Shown piece after piece: positions 37,595 to 49,141 of a stretch of DNA of 64,000 bases. A program made the translations under genes and the position numbers. Within the stretch, counting starts at the first letter, position 1. Every line of letters begins with the position of its first letter. The notes beneath the pieces were generated by a model. It had not been told where the DNA came from and did not search any database. It was given only the letters and a program-made list of their open reading frames with translations. Source of the stretch: Deltaproteobacteria bacterium (GTDB lineage: Bacteria; Desulfobacterota; Desulfobacteria; Desulfobacterales; GCA-2748835); the NCBI GenBank assembly GCA_002748835.1, contig PDTL01000026.1:18281-82280 (forward strand). Direction: 5' to 3'.

Positions 37595-37785
37595 CAGCAG
37601 TTCCGTGTGCAAACCGGTAGATACGCGACTGTGTTTGCACGCGTTGATCCGTGGGTGAACCGCTTTTCGGGTCATTGTCATAGACAGCAGGCACCCGTTG
37701 CCACCGGGTTTAATTGAGTGATCAGCCTGCCGAGGCAACGCATTGTGAAATGCTGGGCCTCCGTTATTAGAACGTGGAAGGGGGT
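37595..37785 (+). ncRNA. L10 leader (autoregulatory region of rplJL)
   Basis: The 232-base gap before rplJ holds several paired elements: GTGCAAAC/GTTTGCAC (37607-37614 and 37633-37640), CCCGTTGCCACCGGG, and the CTGCCGAGG...GGGCCTCCG element near 37726-37772. That combination is characteristic of the L10 leader, to which the L10(L12)4 complex binds to repress its translation. The boundaries are approximate. Confidence 0.8.
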
Positions 37786-37793
37786 GTTTTCAT

Positions 37794-38315
37794 TTGAACC
37801 GTACTGAGAAACAACAACTTGTTCAGGATTTGCATGAACGTTTGTCTCGCGCAAGCATTACTGTTGCGACTGACTACAAGGGGCTTGATGTTGAGAAGCT
37901 GAACCAGATGCGTCGGGAACTGCGAGAGGCGGGTGTCGAGTATCAGGTTGTGAAGAATACGCTTCTGAAACTGGCTTCACAAGGTACTGACGCCGCAGCG
38001 ATGCAGGACGTCTTTACGGGTCCGACAGCGATCGCGTTGAGCTACGACGATCCGGTAGCGCTGGCAAAAGTCATCAGCAAATTTGCTTCAGACTACGATC
38101 ATCTGGACATCAAGGCGGGTGTCCTTGAGGGTAAATCCCTTGATGTAAAAGAGATCGAAGCGCTGAGCAAGCTGCCGAGCCGCGAGGTACTCCTTGCTCA
38201 GGTGCTGTCGGCAATGAACGGCGTGCCGAGAGCGCTGGTGACTGCGCTCAGCGATGCACCGAGACAGATGGTCAACGTACTTCAGGCGATCAAGGATCAG
38301 AAAGAAGCGGCCTGA
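37794..38315 (+). CDS. rplJ: 50S ribosomal protein L10
   Basis: 173 residues starting at TTG 37794, seven bases after a GGAAGGGGG stretch; the nearby GTG is out of frame. N-terminal RTEKQQLVQDLHERL and EYQVVKNTLLKLA are typical. The C-terminal helix binds L7/L12 dimers. Translation is likely controlled by the upstream leader. Confidence 0.96.
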   Translation: MNRTEKQQLVQDLHERLSRASITVATDYKGLDVEKLNQMRRELREAGVEYQVVKNTLLKLASQGTDAAAMQDVFTGPTAIALSYDDPVALAKVISKFASDYDHLDIKAGVLEGKSLDVKEIEALSKLPSREVLLAQVLSAMNGVPRALVTALSDAPRQMVNVLQAIKDQKEAA

Positions 38316-38384
38316 TCGAATGCATTCATTTTTTGTAAGTGGTATTGAAAACCCGCATATCATAATGTGTTTTTGGAGGATTAA

Positions 38385-38774
38385 ATGGCTGATATTACTA
38401 AAGAAGATGTAATTGAGTTTATTGCGAACATGACCGTTCTCGAGCTGTCTGAACTGGTCAAGGAACTCGAAGAAAAATTCGGTGTATCCGCTGCTGCACC
38501 GGTTGCCATGATGGCTGGTATGCCCATGGGTGGTGGCGATGCAGCACCGGCTGCTGAGGAAAAGACGGAATTTGACGTTATTCTTGAAGCTGCCGGAGAT
38601 AAGAAGATCAACGTGATTAAGGAAGTCCGCGCCATCACCGGTCTGGGTCTGAAAGAAGCCAAAGCCCTGGTTGACGAAGCGCCGAACCCCGTGAAAGAAG
38701 GTATCGCCAAGGAAGAAGCTGAAAAAATCAAGGCTCAGCTGGAAGAAGCAGGCGCATCTGTAGCGCTGAAGTAG
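38385..38774 (+). CDS. rplL: 50S ribosomal protein L7/L12
   Basis: 129 residues. An N-terminal dimerisation domain ([20 protein letters not shown]) is joined by an Ala/Gly-rich hinge to the factor-binding C-terminal domain ([19 protein letters not shown]). GGAGG precedes the ATG. Confidence 0.97.
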   Translation: MADITKEDVIEFIANMTVLELSELVKELEEKFGVSAAAPVAMMAGMPMGGGDAAPAAEEKTEFDVILEAAGDKKINVIKEVRAITGLGLKEAKALVDEAPNPVKEGIAKEEAEKIKAQLEEAGASVALK

Positions 38775-38781
38775 TGCGTTT

Positions 38782-38876
38782 TGTGCCGGCATTGAGGCCG
38801 GCACACTGTATCGTCTTTTCTTCATTCTGATGATATTAACGCGGTCGGGCCGACTCCCGAATCGAGAGGGGAGTCG
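38782..38876 (+). promoter_or_regulatory. two hairpins between rplL and rpoB
   Basis: A perfect 9-bp stem TGTGCCGGC/GCCGGCACA (38782-38790 and 38797-38805) is followed by a T-rich stretch. A second stem CGACTCCC/GGGAGTCG lies at 38851-38858 and 38869-38876. The first resembles the partial terminator that lowers rpoB expression relative to rplL in E. coli. The role here is inferred from position. Confidence 0.65.
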
Positions 38877-38909
38877 TGCGCGTCCGCGATAACTTATATG
38901 GGAGAGACT

Positions 38910-41900
38910 ATGTCCGAAAGCCCTCTGGCATTAAAGCGAATCAGGAAGAATTTCGGAGAAAAACGCAAAATTATTGACATGCCGAATCTGATTGGCATGC
39001 AACGGGATTCCTACGATCGTTTCCTGCAGGAATCCACCCCGCCTGACAGACGCAGGGACATAGGCTTACAGGCTGTATTTAATTCCGTATTCCCCATTAC
39101 CGATTTTACAGGAAGCGCGTCGCTCGAGTTTGTTTCCTACAGTTTCGGTGAAGTCAAACACTCCATGGAAGAGTGTATTCACCGGGGCATGACCTACGAG
39201 ATTTCCGTTCATATCCGGGTCCGTCTGGTGGTTTTCGATGTGGACAAGGATGCCGACGTCACCAAGAGTATTCGGGATATCAAGGAACAGGAAATCTATT
39301 TCGGCACCATCCCGCGAATGACGCCCAAAGGGACTTTTATTATCAACGGAACCGAGCGCGTTGTGGTCAGCCAGCTGCACCGGTCATCCGGCGTTTTTTT
39401 TGACCATGACAAGGGGAAAACGCATTCGAGTGGAAAGTTGATTTACAGCGCCCGGGTGATCCCTGTGCGCGGTTCCTGGATTGATCTTGAAATTGACCCG
39501 AAGGATACGGTTTATATTCGTATCGACCGGCGACGCAAGTTTCCCATTACCATTTTGTTCAAGGCGTTCGGTTACACCACTGAAGATCTCTTGTCCTATT
39601 TCTATCAGAAAGAAACCATTCATGTACATGACATGAATTATTTCAAGGTGTTCAATGAGGAGCACCTGAAAGGTCAGCGCGCCAGTTTTGATGTTGTAGA
39701 TCCGGAAACCTCTGAGATCATTGTTAAAAAAACACGGTTATTCACCAAACGGGCCATTCGTCAGCTCAAGACATCCGGGATCCGGGAGATTCCCATTGCA
39801 GTGGAAGACCTGGAAGAACGCGCTTTTGCCACCACCATCCGGGACGAATCCACCGGTGAGGTTCTGGCCAAGGCAGGCAGTCTTATCGATCAGGACTGCC
39901 TGGACCGGATCAATGCTGCCGGTATTGAAAAATTTGATATTCTGTTTGTCGAAGGTGCGTTCAGCTCCGATTCTATCCGAAAAACGCTGGCCGTTGACAA
40001 GGTGGATTCCCGGGAAGAAGCGCTCATCGAAATATACCGCCGGCTCCGGCCCGGTAACCCGGCGACACCGGAAGTGGCGCAGGAATTTGTCGATCACCTG
40101 TTTTTCAAACCGGCCTATTATGATCTGTCCGGTGTCGGACGGCTCAAGCTGAACCACCGTCTGGGCATCTCAACGGAAATCGACGTACGGACCCTCCGGA
40201 AAGAAGATATTCTGCTGACAACCCGGACCCTGGTGGAGCTCAGAGATACCCAGGGTGTTGTGGATGATATCGACCATTTGGGCAACCGGCGGGTCCGTGC
40301 CGTGGGGGAACTGCTGGAAAATCAGTACCGGATCGGTCTGGTGCGCATGGAGCGTGCGATTAAAGAACGGATGAGCATGCATGAGGTCGATTCACTCATG
40401 CCCAATGATCTGGTCAATCCCAAGCCGGTTTCCGCCGTGGTCAAGGAATTTTTCGGCACCAGTCAGCTGTCCCAGTTCATGGACCAGACCAACCCGCTGT
40501 CAGAGACCACCCACAAACGGCGTTTGAGCGCACTGGGACCGGGCGGCTTGACCCGTGAACGCGCCGGGTTTGAGGTCCGTGACGTCCATCCTTCGCATTA
40601 TGGACGGATCTGCCCCATCGAAACACCGGAAGGCCCGAACATTGGGCTCATCGTTTCGCTGTGCACCTATGCCCGGGTGAATGACTTTGGCTTTATTGAA
40701 ACCCCATACCGGGTGGTATCTGATGCGTCGGTTACCTCTGAAATTCGCATGCTCAGCGCGTTTGAGGAAAAGGAGCATCCCATTGCCCAGGCCAATGCGC
40801 CGCTCAATGATAACAATGCCTTTATCCGCCCGGATGTAGCCTGCCGTGTGGCCGGTGAATCCGAAATGGTGCGCCGGGAAGATGTGGAGCTGATGGATAT
40901 TTCGCCGAATCAGCTGGTGAGTGTGTCTGCCTCTCTGATTCCCTTTCTTGAAAACGATGATGCCAACCGCGCACTCATGGGCTCGAACATGCAGCGGCAG
41001 GCGGTTCCGCTGATTCAGGCACAGGCGCCGCTGGTCGGTACGGGTGTGGAAGCGGTGGTGGCCCGGGATTCGGGTGTGGCTATTGTGGCGCAGGCAGACG
41101 GGGAAGTGGTGTTTGTCGATGCTTCCCGGATCGTGATCAAGCACAACACCATGGATCATCCGGTGAGCGTGCACGCCCTGTCGAAGTTTACCCGGTCAAA
41201 CCAGAATACCTGCTTCAACCACCGGCCCATTGTTCAAAAAGGCCAGCACGTGAAGGCCGGCGAAGTCATCGCGGATGGCCCGTCCACGGAAAAAGGTGAA
41301 TTGGCCTTGGGAAAAAATGTGACGGTCGCCTTCATGCCCTGGGGGGGGTACAACTTTGAGGACTCCATCCTGGTCAGTGAGCGGCTGGTTCAGGACGGGG
41401 TCTACACCTCGATCCATATCGAAGAGTTTGAGGTGGTTGCTAGGGACACCAAGCTCGGGAAAGAAGAGATTACACGGGATATCCCCAATGTGGGCGAGGA
41501 AGCGTTAAAAGATCTGGATGACAGCGGTATTATCCGGCTGGGTGCGGATGTACGGCCCAGTGATATTCTCGTGGGTAAGATTACACCGAAGAGTGAAACC
41601 CAGCTGTCACCGGAAGAAAAACTGCTTCGGGCCATCTTCGGGGAAAAAGCCGGTGATGTGAAAGATACATCCCTCCGGGTGCCGCCCGGTGTTGAAGGCG
41701 TGGTCGTTGATGTGAAGGTCTTTTCCCGCAAGGGGGTCGATAAGGACGACCGGACCCGCTACATCGAAGACCTTGAGATCATCGCCATGGAACAGACCCG
41801 CGATGATGAGATTCGGATTATTGACGAGACGGCCAAAGATCAGCTGAAGAATCTGCTTGTGGGCCAGCCCTGCGCGGCGCCGTTGAAAAAGGGCCGCAAG

Positions 41901-43103
41901 CAGCTCCTGGAAGAAGGGGAGACCCTCACAGCTGAACGCATCGATGCTTCACCGGTCGGGCATTTGGAAGGCCTGGTGCTGAAGGATCCTGAGCTTACCC
42001 GCAAGGTGGATGAAATCATCGACGCCTATCGTGATCAGGTGGACAAGTGCCGCCGTAAGTTCGAAGATCAGGTGTCCCGGTTTGAGAAAGGGGATGACCT
42101 GCCACCGGGCGTGATCAAGATGATCAAGGTTTATGTGGCCATGAAGCGGATCTTGTCCGTGGGTGACAAAATGGCCGGCCGTCACGGAAACAAAGGGGTC
42201 GTCTCCCGCATCCTGCCCGTGGAAGACCTGCCGTACTTTGAAGACGGTACGCCGGTGGACATGGTGCTGAACCCGCTGGGGGTGCCCTCCCGTATGAACG
42301 TGGGCCAGATTCTCGAGATCCATCTGGGTCGGGCTGCCAAGGCGCTGGGAACGCAGATTCAGCAGATGATCGACGACCAGAAGGCCGAGGCGCTGCGGGA
42401 AAAACTCAAACGCATCTTCACCACCCCGCGTGTTATTAAGATTGAAAATGACATCAGCGGTGAAGTCAAATATGACTATGCCGCGCAGTATACGGAAACC
42501 ATTCCCCTGGATCCGGAAGAAACGGTCGACAAAGAACTGGTCTCCATGATCGACGGGTGGGATGATGAAACTCTGTTTGCCTTTGCCGGATTCTACCGCA
42601 ATGGCGTTCACATGGCCACACCGGTATTTGACGGTGCCAGGGAAGATTATATCAAGTCTCTCCTTGCCTATGCCGGCGTGTCCAGGACCGGTCAGGCCGT
42701 CTTGTATGACGGTCGTACCGGCGAGCCGTTTGACGGCAGGATCACTGTGGGGACCATGTACGTCCTCAAGCTTCACCACCTGGTGGACGACAAACTGCAT
42801 GCCCGTTCCATCGGTCCCTACTCACTGGTGACCCAGCAGCCGCTCGGCGGTAAGGCCCAGTTCGGCGGCCAGCGTCTCGGCGAGATGGAGGTTTGGGCTA
42901 TGGAAGCCTATGGGGCCGCTTATGCCCTGCAGGAGTTCATTACCGTGAAGTCGGATGACATGGCTGGTCGTACCCGAATGTATGAAAAGATCGTGAAGGG
43001 ACAGAACGTTCTGGAACCCGGGCTGCCTGAATCTTTCAAAGTACTGACCAAGGAACTGCAGGCCCTGGGCTTGGATGTCAACCTCATTGAAGGCGATCAA
43101 TAA
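38910..43103 (+). CDS. rpoB: RNA polymerase subunit beta
   Basis: 1397 residues. GGGAGA six bases upstream favours ATG 38910 over 38898. The rifampicin pocket [24 protein letters not shown] (read as two blocks) keeps the Asp, His and Ser residues of the sensitive enzyme. The catalytic-centre block [13 protein letters not shown] and the C-terminal [17 protein letters not shown] are intact. No unusual insertion was noticed. Followed by rpoC after seven bases. Confidence 0.98.
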   Translation: MSESPLALKRIRKNFGEKRKIIDMPNLIGMQRDSYDRFLQESTPPDRRRDIGLQAVFNSVFPITDFTGSASLEFVSYSFGEVKHSMEECIHRGMTYEISVHIRVRLVVFDVDKDADVTKSIRDIKEQEIYFGTIPRMTPKGTFIINGTERVVVSQLHRSSGVFFDHDKGKTHSSGKLIYSARVIPVRGSWIDLEIDPKDTVYIRIDRRRKFPITILFKAFGYTTEDLLSYFYQKETIHVHDMNYFKVFNEEHLKGQRASFDVVDPETSEIIVKKTRLFTKRAIRQLKTSGIREIPIAVEDLEERAFATTIRDESTGEVLAKAGSLIDQDCLDRINAAGIEKFDILFVEGAFSSDSIRKTLAVDKVDSREEALIEIYRRLRPGNPATPEVAQEFVDHLFFKPAYYDLSGVGRLKLNHRLGISTEIDVRTLRKEDILLTTRTLVELRDTQGVVDDIDHLGNRRVRAVGELLENQYRIGLVRMERAIKERMSMHEVDSLMPNDLVNPKPVSAVVKEFFGTSQLSQFMDQTNPLSETTHKRRLSALGPGGLTRERAGFEVRDVHPSHYGRICPIETPEGPNIGLIVSLCTYARVNDFGFIETPYRVVSDASVTSEIRMLSAFEEKEHPIAQANAPLNDNNAFIRPDVACRVAGESEMVRREDVELMDISPNQLVSVSASLIPFLENDDANRALMGSNMQRQAVPLIQAQAPLVGTGVEAVVARDSGVAIVAQADGEVVFVDASRIVIKHNTMDHPVSVHALSKFTRSNQNTCFNHRPIVQKGQHVKAGEVIADGPSTEKGELALGKNVTVAFMPWGGYNFEDSILVSERLVQDGVYTSIHIEEFEVVARDTKLGKEEITRDIPNVGEEALKDLDDSGIIRLGADVRPSDILVGKITPKSETQLSPEEKLLRAIFGEKAGDVKDTSLRVPPGVEGVVVDVKVFSRKGVDKDDRTRYIEDLEIIAMEQTRDDEIRIIDETAKDQLKNLLVGQPCAAPLKKGRKQLLEEGETLTAERIDASPVGHLEGLVLKDPELTRKVDEIIDAYRDQVDKCRRKFEDQVSRFEKGDDLPPGVIKMIKVYVAMKRILSVGDKMAGRHGNKGVVSRILPVEDLPYFEDGTPVDMVLNPLGVPSRMNVGQILEIHLGRAAKALGTQIQQMIDDQKAEALREKLKRIFTTPRVIKIENDISGEVKYDYAAQYTETIPLDPEETVDKELVSMIDGWDDETLFAFAGFYRNGVHMATPVFDGAREDYIKSLLAYAGVSRTGQAVLYDGRTGEPFDGRITVGTMYVLKLHHLVDDKLHARSIGPYSLVTQQPLGGKAQFGGQRLGEMEVWAMEAYGAAYALQEFITVKSDDMAGRTRMYEKIVKGQNVLEPGLPESFKVLTKELQALGLDVNLIEGDQ

Positions 43104-43110
43104 GGAGAAC

Positions 43111-46100
43111 ATGTTGGAAACCTTATACGATTTTTTTGCCAAACCGATTGATCCGAAAAAATACGCCGGTGTGCAGATTGCACTGGCATCCTCAGAGCAG
43201 ATCCGGACCTGGTCCCATGGTGAGATTACCAAGCCTGAAACCATCAATTACCGGACGTTCAAGCCGGAACGCGATGGTCTGTTCTGCGCAAAGATATTCG
43301 GTCCCACAAAGGACTATGAGTGTAACTGCGGTAAGTATAAGCGTATGAAACACCGCGGTGTCGTGTGTGAAAAATGCGGTGTGGAGGTGATTCAGTCAAA
43401 GGTGCGGCGCGAAAGGCTGGCACATATAGAACTGGCTTCTCCGGTTTCCCACATCTGGTTTTTGAAGAGTCTTCCAAGCAAGATTGGCAACCTTCTCGAC
43501 CTTACCCTGAAGAATCTCGAACGGGTGCTCTATTTTGACAGTTATATTGTCATGGATCCAAAAGAAACCGGGCTGTCAAAATATCAGCTGCTGTCAGATG
43601 AAAAATATCACGATGCCCTGGAACTCTATGGCCCCACCTTCACTGCGGGTATTGGCGCCGAAGCCATCCAGGTACTTCTTGAAGAGCTGGATCTGGAAGC
43701 CATCTACGTGGAGCTCCGGGAAGAGCTTCAGAAAACCAATTCCACGGCAAAACGTCAGAAGCTGGCAAAACGCCTGAAGATCGTTGACGCCTTCAGAAAT
43801 TCGCCGGTGGATCCGGTCTGGATGATTATGAGCACGGTCCCGGTACTGCCGCCGGATCTTCGGCCCCTGGTACCGCTGGAAGGCGGCCGTTTTGCCACAT
43901 CTGACCTCAACGACCTCTACCGCCGGGTGATTAACCGGAACAACCGTCTGAAACGGTTGGTCGACCTGAAAGCCCCGGATATCATTGTCCGCAACGAAAA
44001 ACGGATGCTCCAGGAAGCCGTGGATGTGCTCTTTGACAATGGCCGCCATGGCCGGGTGGTGACGGGTACCAACAAGCGGCCGCTCAAGTCGCTGAGTGAC
44101 TCTCTGAAAGGCAAGCAGGGGCGTTTCCGGCAGAATCTCCTTGGTAAACGTGTGGATTATTCCGGTCGTACCGTTATTACCGTCGGTCCGAATTTGCGCC
44201 TTCATCAGTGCGGGATTCCGAAAAAAATGGCCCTTGAGCTGTTCAAACCGTTCATCTACCATAATCTGGAGCAGAACGGGTTTGTCTCCACAGTAAAAAG
44301 CGCCAAGAAAATGGTCGAGCGGGAAACCCCCGAGGTCTGGGATGCCTTGGATCAGGTGGTACGCGAATATCCGGTGCTTCTGAACCGTGCGCCGACCCTT
44401 CACCGGCTGGGGATTCAGGCGTTTGAACCGCTCTTGATCGAGGGAAAGGCGATCCAGCTGCATCCCCTGGTCTGTACGGCATTTAACGCGGACTTTGACG
44501 GTGACCAGATGGCGGTCCATCTGCCCCTTTCCATTGAGGCTCAGATCGAAGCCCGGGTGCTCATGCTGGCCAGTAACAATATCCTGTCACCGGCCAATGG
44601 CCAGCCAATTATTGTACCGACACAGGATATCGTTCTTGGCATTTACTACATGACCCGGTCACTGGACACACCGGAACCGGAACGCCGCCGGTTTTCCAGC
44701 TGTGCCGAGGCCCGTATCGCGTTTGACGCCAATGAAGTTTCCCTGCACAGTCAGGTCTATGTCCGTATCGAGGGTGAGCTGGTGGAAACCACCATCGGCC
44801 GCATTCTGCTGTGGGAGATCATTCCCTCTGAGACCCTCTCCAATTTCGAGCATATCACGGTCGATACCCGTGCGGATGCGGAACAGGTGTATGCGGACCT
44901 TAAAAAGGGGATGAGCTTCAAATCGGCTGTCGAAAAATACGCTGTGTCTGATGACAAGGCGATGGCCGGCGCCATCGGCTGGCTGAAAAAGAATGAACTC
45001 CGCGCCGTGTTCGGTTTCAGTGAAATGGATGCGGAGGCCCTGCTGGCTATTGCCCCCAACCGACTGAGTTCGATCCTGAAAATCAGGGGAAAATATCATA
45101 TTTTCCGGGTGGTTGAGACAAGAAATGAGATCCCGTTCAAACTCGTTAATCAGGTGATGGACAAGGGTGCGCTTCGTAAGCTGGTTGACTATGCCTATCG
45201 TGAACTCGGCCCGAAATCCACGGTGATCCTGGCCGACCGCCTGAAAGATCTCGGTTACCTGTATTCGACCCGGGGCGGTTTGTCCATTTGTATTGATGAT
45301 ATGATCATTCCGGAAACAAAATGGGATATTGTCGCATCTGCCCGTCAGAAGGTGTCTGAAATCGGTCGCCAGTATGTGGAAGGCCTGATTACCCAGGGGG
45401 AAAAATACAACAAGGTGATCGATATCTGGGCCAAGTCAACAGATGACATTGCCACTGAAATGATGAAGGGGATGGAAAATCCGCCGATGCTTAACGAAGC
45501 CGATGTCGACGCGGACCGGCCGGTTCAGCTCCGGGATTCCATCAACGCGATTTTTATGATGGCAGACTCTGGGGCCAGGGGAAGTAAGGACCAGATGCGT
45601 CAGCTGGCCGGGATGCGCGGCTTGATGGCCAAACCTTCTGGTGAGATTATCGAAGAGCCGATTACCGCCAACTTCCGTGAAGGACTCACGGTTCTCCAGT
45701 ATTTCGTCTCCACCCACGGGGCCCGTAAAGGACTGGCAGATACGGCGCTCAAGACCGCCAACTCCGGTTACCTGACCCGCCGTCTTGCCGATGTTGCCCA
45801 GGATTGTGTGGTATCGGAGCAGGACTGCGGCACCACCCTGGGCATCGAGGTGGAAGCGCTGACCGAGGGCGGGGAAGTGATTCAGCAGCTTGGAGAACGG
45901 GTGCTCGGCCGGTATACACTGGAAACCGTATATGACCCGTTTACCGATGAGCCGATCATTCTTCCCAATGTGGAAATTGACGAAAAAAACCTGGCAAAGA
46001 TCGAAGAATCCGGTATCACCAGCCTTCGGATTCGGTCGGTGTTGACGTGTAATGCAAAAGTGGGTGTCTGCGCCCGCTGCTACGGCCGGGACCTGGCGCA

Positions 46101-47541
46101 CGGAAAGCGCGTAGAGGTCGGCCAGGCGGTGGGGATTCTCGCTGCGCAGTCCATTGGCGAGCCAGGAACCCAGTTGACCATGCGGACCTTCCATATCGGC
46201 GGTACGGCCAGCCGGCGGGTCGAGCAGGCGGATATCAAGGCCCGCGTGGAAGGGACCATCAAGTATCTGGATGACCTGCACACCATCATCAACAAGGAAG
46301 GCGAGCGGATCGTCATGAACCGCCGCGGCGGTGAGTTTGCCATTCTCAGTGAAACCGGCAGGGAACGTGAACGCTGCCAGGTGATTTACGGTTCGCATCT
46401 GCTGGTCGAAGACGGCGCGCGTGTATCTGTCGGAGAGCTTCTCTGCGTATGGGATCCGTTTACCACACCGATTATTACAGAAGTCTCGGGTACCATCAAA
46501 TACGGCGACATTGTTGCCGGAAAAACCATGCAGGAAAAGATCGACCCGGTCACGGGCAAGGCCAGCCGCGCCATCATCGAGTCCAAAGTCGGTGATGTCC
46601 GGCCGCGGATTTCAATCAAGGACGCATCCAATCGGACCGCGACCCTGCCGGATTCTTCTGCACCGGCTCGGTATCATCTGCCGGTGGAAGCGGTCCTCAT
46701 GGTTGAAGAGCATGATTCGGTCCAGGCCGGTGATGCCATTGCCCGTCTGCCACGGGCGACCACCAAGACCAAGGACATCACCGGCGGGCTTCCGCGGGTT
46801 GCAGAACTGTTCGAGGTGCGCAAACCTAAGGTGACGTCGGTGTTGAGTGAGATTGACGGATATGTCTCCATCTCCAAAGGGACCAAAGGCAAGCAGCGGG
46901 TGGTTATCCATCCAGTGGATGAGCAGGGAGACAAGAAAGAATACCTGATTCCCCGGGGCAAGCATCTGAATGTGTATGAAGGGGATTATGTCAAGGCCGG
47001 GGATCAGCTGGTTGCCGGGAGTGCAAACCCGCAGGATATTTTAAATATTAAAGGTGATATCGCACTGGCCAGCTATCTGGTGGATGAGGTTCAGGAAGTG
47101 TATCGCCTGCAGGGGGTCCGCATCAACGACAAGCACATCGAAGTGATTGTGCGCCAGATGATGCGCCGGGTGAAAATCACAGATGTGGGTGACACGGATC
47201 TGATTGTAGAAGAACAGGTGGATAAACTCCATTTTGCAGAAGTCAACCGCAAGGTGGTGGCTGAAGGCGGAAGACCGGCAACCGGTGAACCGCTGATCCT
47301 CGGGATCACGAAAGCATCGCTGGCCACGGATAGTTTTATTTCCGCAGCATCCTTTCAGGAGACCACCAAGGTGCTGACTGATGCGAGTATCCGTGGTGAT
47401 ATCGATACACTGCGCGGGTTGAAGGAAAACGTGATCATGGGGCGGCTGATACCGGCAGGTACCGGTATCCGGCAGTATCATCAGGTTGGAATACAGGCCG
47501 ATGTCGAGGCGATAGAACCGATTCCGGATGGACTCGACTAA
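43111..47541 (+). CDS. rpoC: RNA polymerase subunit beta' with an inserted parvulin-like domain
   Basis: 1476 residues from ATG 43111 (AAGGAG upstream); the in-frame start at 43075 overlaps rpoB. The N-terminal zinc site ([19 protein letters not shown]), the catalytic NADFDGDQ with Asp461/463/465, the bridge-helix region, the second zinc cluster (CVVSEQDC... [11 protein letters not shown]) and the trigger loop ([11 protein letters not shown]) interrupted by a large SBHM-type insert are all as in Proteobacteria. Unusual: residues 573-673 are inserted between LLWEIIP and IPFKLVNQ, where E. coli has about two residues. They read as a PpiC-type isomerase domain (see separate feature). Confidence 0.98.
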   Translation: MLETLYDFFAKPIDPKKYAGVQIALASSEQIRTWSHGEITKPETINYRTFKPERDGLFCAKIFGPTKDYECNCGKYKRMKHRGVVCEKCGVEVIQSKVRRERLAHIELASPVSHIWFLKSLPSKIGNLLDLTLKNLERVLYFDSYIVMDPKETGLSKYQLLSDEKYHDALELYGPTFTAGIGAEAIQVLLEELDLEAIYVELREELQKTNSTAKRQKLAKRLKIVDAFRNSPVDPVWMIMSTVPVLPPDLRPLVPLEGGRFATSDLNDLYRRVINRNNRLKRLVDLKAPDIIVRNEKRMLQEAVDVLFDNGRHGRVVTGTNKRPLKSLSDSLKGKQGRFRQNLLGKRVDYSGRTVITVGPNLRLHQCGIPKKMALELFKPFIYHNLEQNGFVSTVKSAKKMVERETPEVWDALDQVVREYPVLLNRAPTLHRLGIQAFEPLLIEGKAIQLHPLVCTAFNADFDGDQMAVHLPLSIEAQIEARVLMLASNNILSPANGQPIIVPTQDIVLGIYYMTRSLDTPEPERRRFSSCAEARIAFDANEVSLHSQVYVRIEGELVETTIGRILLWEIIPSETLSNFEHITVDTRADAEQVYADLKKGMSFKSAVEKYAVSDDKAMAGAIGWLKKNELRAVFGFSEMDAEALLAIAPNRLSSILKIRGKYHIFRVVETRNEIPFKLVNQVMDKGALRKLVDYAYRELGPKSTVILADRLKDLGYLYSTRGGLSICIDDMIIPETKWDIVASARQKVSEIGRQYVEGLITQGEKYNKVIDIWAKSTDDIATEMMKGMENPPMLNEADVDADRPVQLRDSINAIFMMADSGARGSKDQMRQLAGMRGLMAKPSGEIIEEPITANFREGLTVLQYFVSTHGARKGLADTALKTANSGYLTRRLADVAQDCVVSEQDCGTTLGIEVEALTEGGEVIQQLGERVLGRYTLETVYDPFTDEPIILPNVEIDEKNLAKIEESGITSLRIRSVLTCNAKVGVCARCYGRDLAHGKRVEVGQAVGILAAQSIGEPGTQLTMRTFHIGGTASRRVEQADIKARVEGTIKYLDDLHTIINKEGERIVMNRRGGEFAILSETGRERERCQVIYGSHLLVEDGARVSVGELLCVWDPFTTPIITEVSGTIKYGDIVAGKTMQEKIDPVTGKASRAIIESKVGDVRPRISIKDASNRTATLPDSSAPARYHLPVEAVLMVEEHDSVQAGDAIARLPRATTKTKDITGGLPRVAELFEVRKPKVTSVLSEIDGYVSISKGTKGKQRVVIHPVDEQGDKKEYLIPRGKHLNVYEGDYVKAGDQLVAGSANPQDILNIKGDIALASYLVDEVQEVYRLQGVRINDKHIEVIVRQMMRRVKITDVGDTDLIVEEQVDKLHFAEVNRKVVAEGGRPATGEPLILGITKASLATDSFISAASFQETTKVLTDASIRGDIDTLRGLKENVIMGRLIPAGTGIRQYHQVGIQADVEAIEPIPDGLD
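44827..45129 (+). other. parvulin (PpiC-type rotamase)-like domain inserted in RpoC
   Basis: Residues 573-673 of beta'. The order of elements matches the roughly 90-residue parvulin fold: [20 protein letters not shown] (first His581, then helix 1), [13 protein letters not shown], a degenerate [12 protein letters not shown] in place of GGDLGW, a helix and PNRLSSIL, and finally the [12 protein letters not shown] strand with His663. Both family histidines are kept; the first Gly of the GG pair is Ala. The flanks rejoin the normal beta' sequence exactly. Isomerase activity is not established; it may be only a binding module. Confidence 0.75.
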
Positions 47542-47558
47542 GGACGTTTTAAAATATA

Positions 47559-47587
47559 TTGACACGTAATTGGCTTGGGTTTATAAT
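47559..47587 (+). promoter_or_regulatory. perfect consensus sigma70 promoter before rpsL
   Basis: TTGACA (47559-47564), a 17-base spacer and TATAAT (47582-47587), all positions matching consensus. It lies 18 bases after the rpoC stop and about 50 before rpsL, and should drive the str/S10/spc/alpha run independently of rpoBC. Confidence 0.85.
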
Positions 47588-47639
47588 GCCGCATTTTGTC
47601 GGGCTAGTGGACGCTATTTAAAAGGAGTTTGGACGAAAA

Positions 47640-48011
47640 ATGCCAACGATTAATCAACTTGTGCGCTTTGGCCGCAAGCGGGCGGTCAAGAAGAATTCAA
47701 CGCCGGCCCTCAAGGGCGGGCCGCAGAAAAGGGGGGTGTGTACACGTGTTTACACCTCAACGCCGAAGAAGCCGAATTCGGCGCTCCGGAAAGTTGCCCG
47801 TGTACGGTTGACAACCGGTGTTGAAGTGACGGCCTATATCCCGGGGATGGGTCATAACCTTCAGGAGCACTCGGTTGTTCTGGTACGTGGCGGTCGTGTG
47901 AAGGACTTGCCGGGTGTACGGTATACCATTGTCCGCGGTACGCTGGATACACTGGGGGTCGAAGACCGTCGACAGGGACGCTCGAAGTATGGCACACGCC
48001 GTCCCAAGTAA
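47640..48011 (+). CDS. rpsL: 30S ribosomal protein S12
   Basis: 123 residues. Lys43 ([11 protein letters not shown]) and the [10 protein letters not shown] loop are the streptomycin-sensitive type. It forms part of the decoding centre. First gene behind the consensus promoter. Confidence 0.98.
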   Translation: MPTINQLVRFGRKRAVKKNSTPALKGGPQKRGVCTRVYTSTPKKPNSALRKVARVRLTTGVEVTAYIPGMGHNLQEHSVVLVRGGRVKDLPGVRYTIVRGTLDTLGVEDRRQGRSKYGTRRPK

Positions 48012-48075
48012 CAGGCTGTCATCCCCCGCTGTGCCGGGCGTTGCAGTTTTTAATGAATGAAATGGTGAGTAAACA

Positions 48076-48546
48076 ATGCCAAGAAGAAGAGAAGTTCCTC
48101 AACGGATTGTTATTCCGGATTCAAAGTATGGTAACAAGCTTGTGGCCCGGTTTATCAAGAGCATTATGAAGGATGGAAAAAAGAGTACAGCAGAGCGCGT
48201 GCTCTATTCTGCGTTTGACATGATTGAGGCAAAGTCAGGCCAGCCTCCTGTCGACGTCTTTGAAAAGGCGATGAATAATGCCATGCCAGCGATTGAAGTC
48301 AAGTCCCGCCGGGTGGGCGGTTCCACCTATCAGGTGCCGACGGAGATTCGTCACAGTCGCCGGACCGCACTGGCCATCCGCTGGCTGATCAACTACGCCC
48401 GGAACCGGAATGAAAAAGGCATGGCAAGCAAGCTGGCTGCCGAACTGCTTGATGCGGCCAATGAACGGGGCGGCGCTGTGAAAAAGCGTGAAGATACCCA
48501 CAAGATGGCCGAAGCGAACAAGGCGTTTGCCCATTACCGCTGGTAA
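48076..48546 (+). CDS. rpsG: 30S ribosomal protein S7
   Basis: 156 residues with PRRREVPQR at the start and the [12 protein letters not shown] and AHYRW blocks. It organises the 16S 3' domain. Elsewhere it is followed by fusA; here it is followed by a 262-base gap and rpsJ. Confidence 0.97.
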   Translation: MPRRREVPQRIVIPDSKYGNKLVARFIKSIMKDGKKSTAERVLYSAFDMIEAKSGQPPVDVFEKAMNNAMPAIEVKSRRVGGSTYQVPTEIRHSRRTALAIRWLINYARNRNEKGMASKLAAELLDAANERGGAVKKREDTHKMAEANKAFAHYRW

Positions 48547-48808
48547 TATGGTGAATGCACGGCTCCGGGTGCCATCCCGATGATCCCGCTCGCAACCGAG
48601 AATGACGGGAATTTGAGGTCAGGGTGTGATGGATCCTTGAAACCGGGGCTGACATGGCGGTGTCTGTCCGGAAGATGACCAGCCAGGCGGCTGCAACCCC
48701 CAGGCTGGAGAAACGGGTCAGACGCCGCATCGGTTTTTTAGCCGATGGTATGGAAAACCGCGGTTGACGGTAGAAATGTAGAACAAGTAAAGGGTTAGGT
48801 ACACCATT
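48547..48808. other. gap where fusA and a second tuf are normally found
   Basis: No coding frame of note. Weak pairings are CCAGCC/GGCTGG (about 48678-48704) and CATCGG/CCGATG (about 48729-48748), and there is a palindrome AACCGCGGTT near 48759. It could be a leader for the S10 operon. Nothing resembling EF-G remains. Confidence 0.5.
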
Positions 48809-49120
48809 ATGATGATGAATACCAAGATTCGAATCCGCCTGCGTGCATATGATCACAAATTGCTGGATCAGTCTGCGCTGGATATCGTGGATACGGCCAA
48901 AAAAACAGGCGCCAAGGTGGTCGGGCCGGTTCCGCTGCCGACACGGACCAATAAATTTTGTGTGCTGCGGTCACCGCATGTGAATAAAAAATCCCGTGAG
49001 CAATTTGAAATCCGTACACACAAACGGTTGCTGGATATTATGGAACCCACGCAGCAGACCGTGGATGCCCTGATGAAGCTCGACCTTTCGCCAGGGGTTG
49101 ATGTTGAGATTAAACTGTAG
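48809..49120 (+). CDS. rpsJ: 30S ribosomal protein S10 (NusE)
   Basis: 103 residues. Three ATG codons stand in a row (48809, 48812, 48815) and any may start; [19 protein letters not shown] is the true family beginning. It is part of the 30S head and also of antitermination complexes with NusB. First gene of the S10 operon. Confidence 0.97.
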   Translation: MMMNTKIRIRLRAYDHKLLDQSALDIVDTAKKTGAKVVGPVPLPTRTNKFCVLRSPHVNKKSREQFEIRTHKRLLDIMEPTQQTVDALMKLDLSPGVDVEIKL

Positions 49121-49141
49121 CGGGTGACAGGGGAAAGACGC

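Noticed and set aside
42000..46398. Long minus-strand frames across rpoB and rpoC
   Set aside because: They mirror the strongly conserved rpoB and rpoC frames and have no family resemblance.
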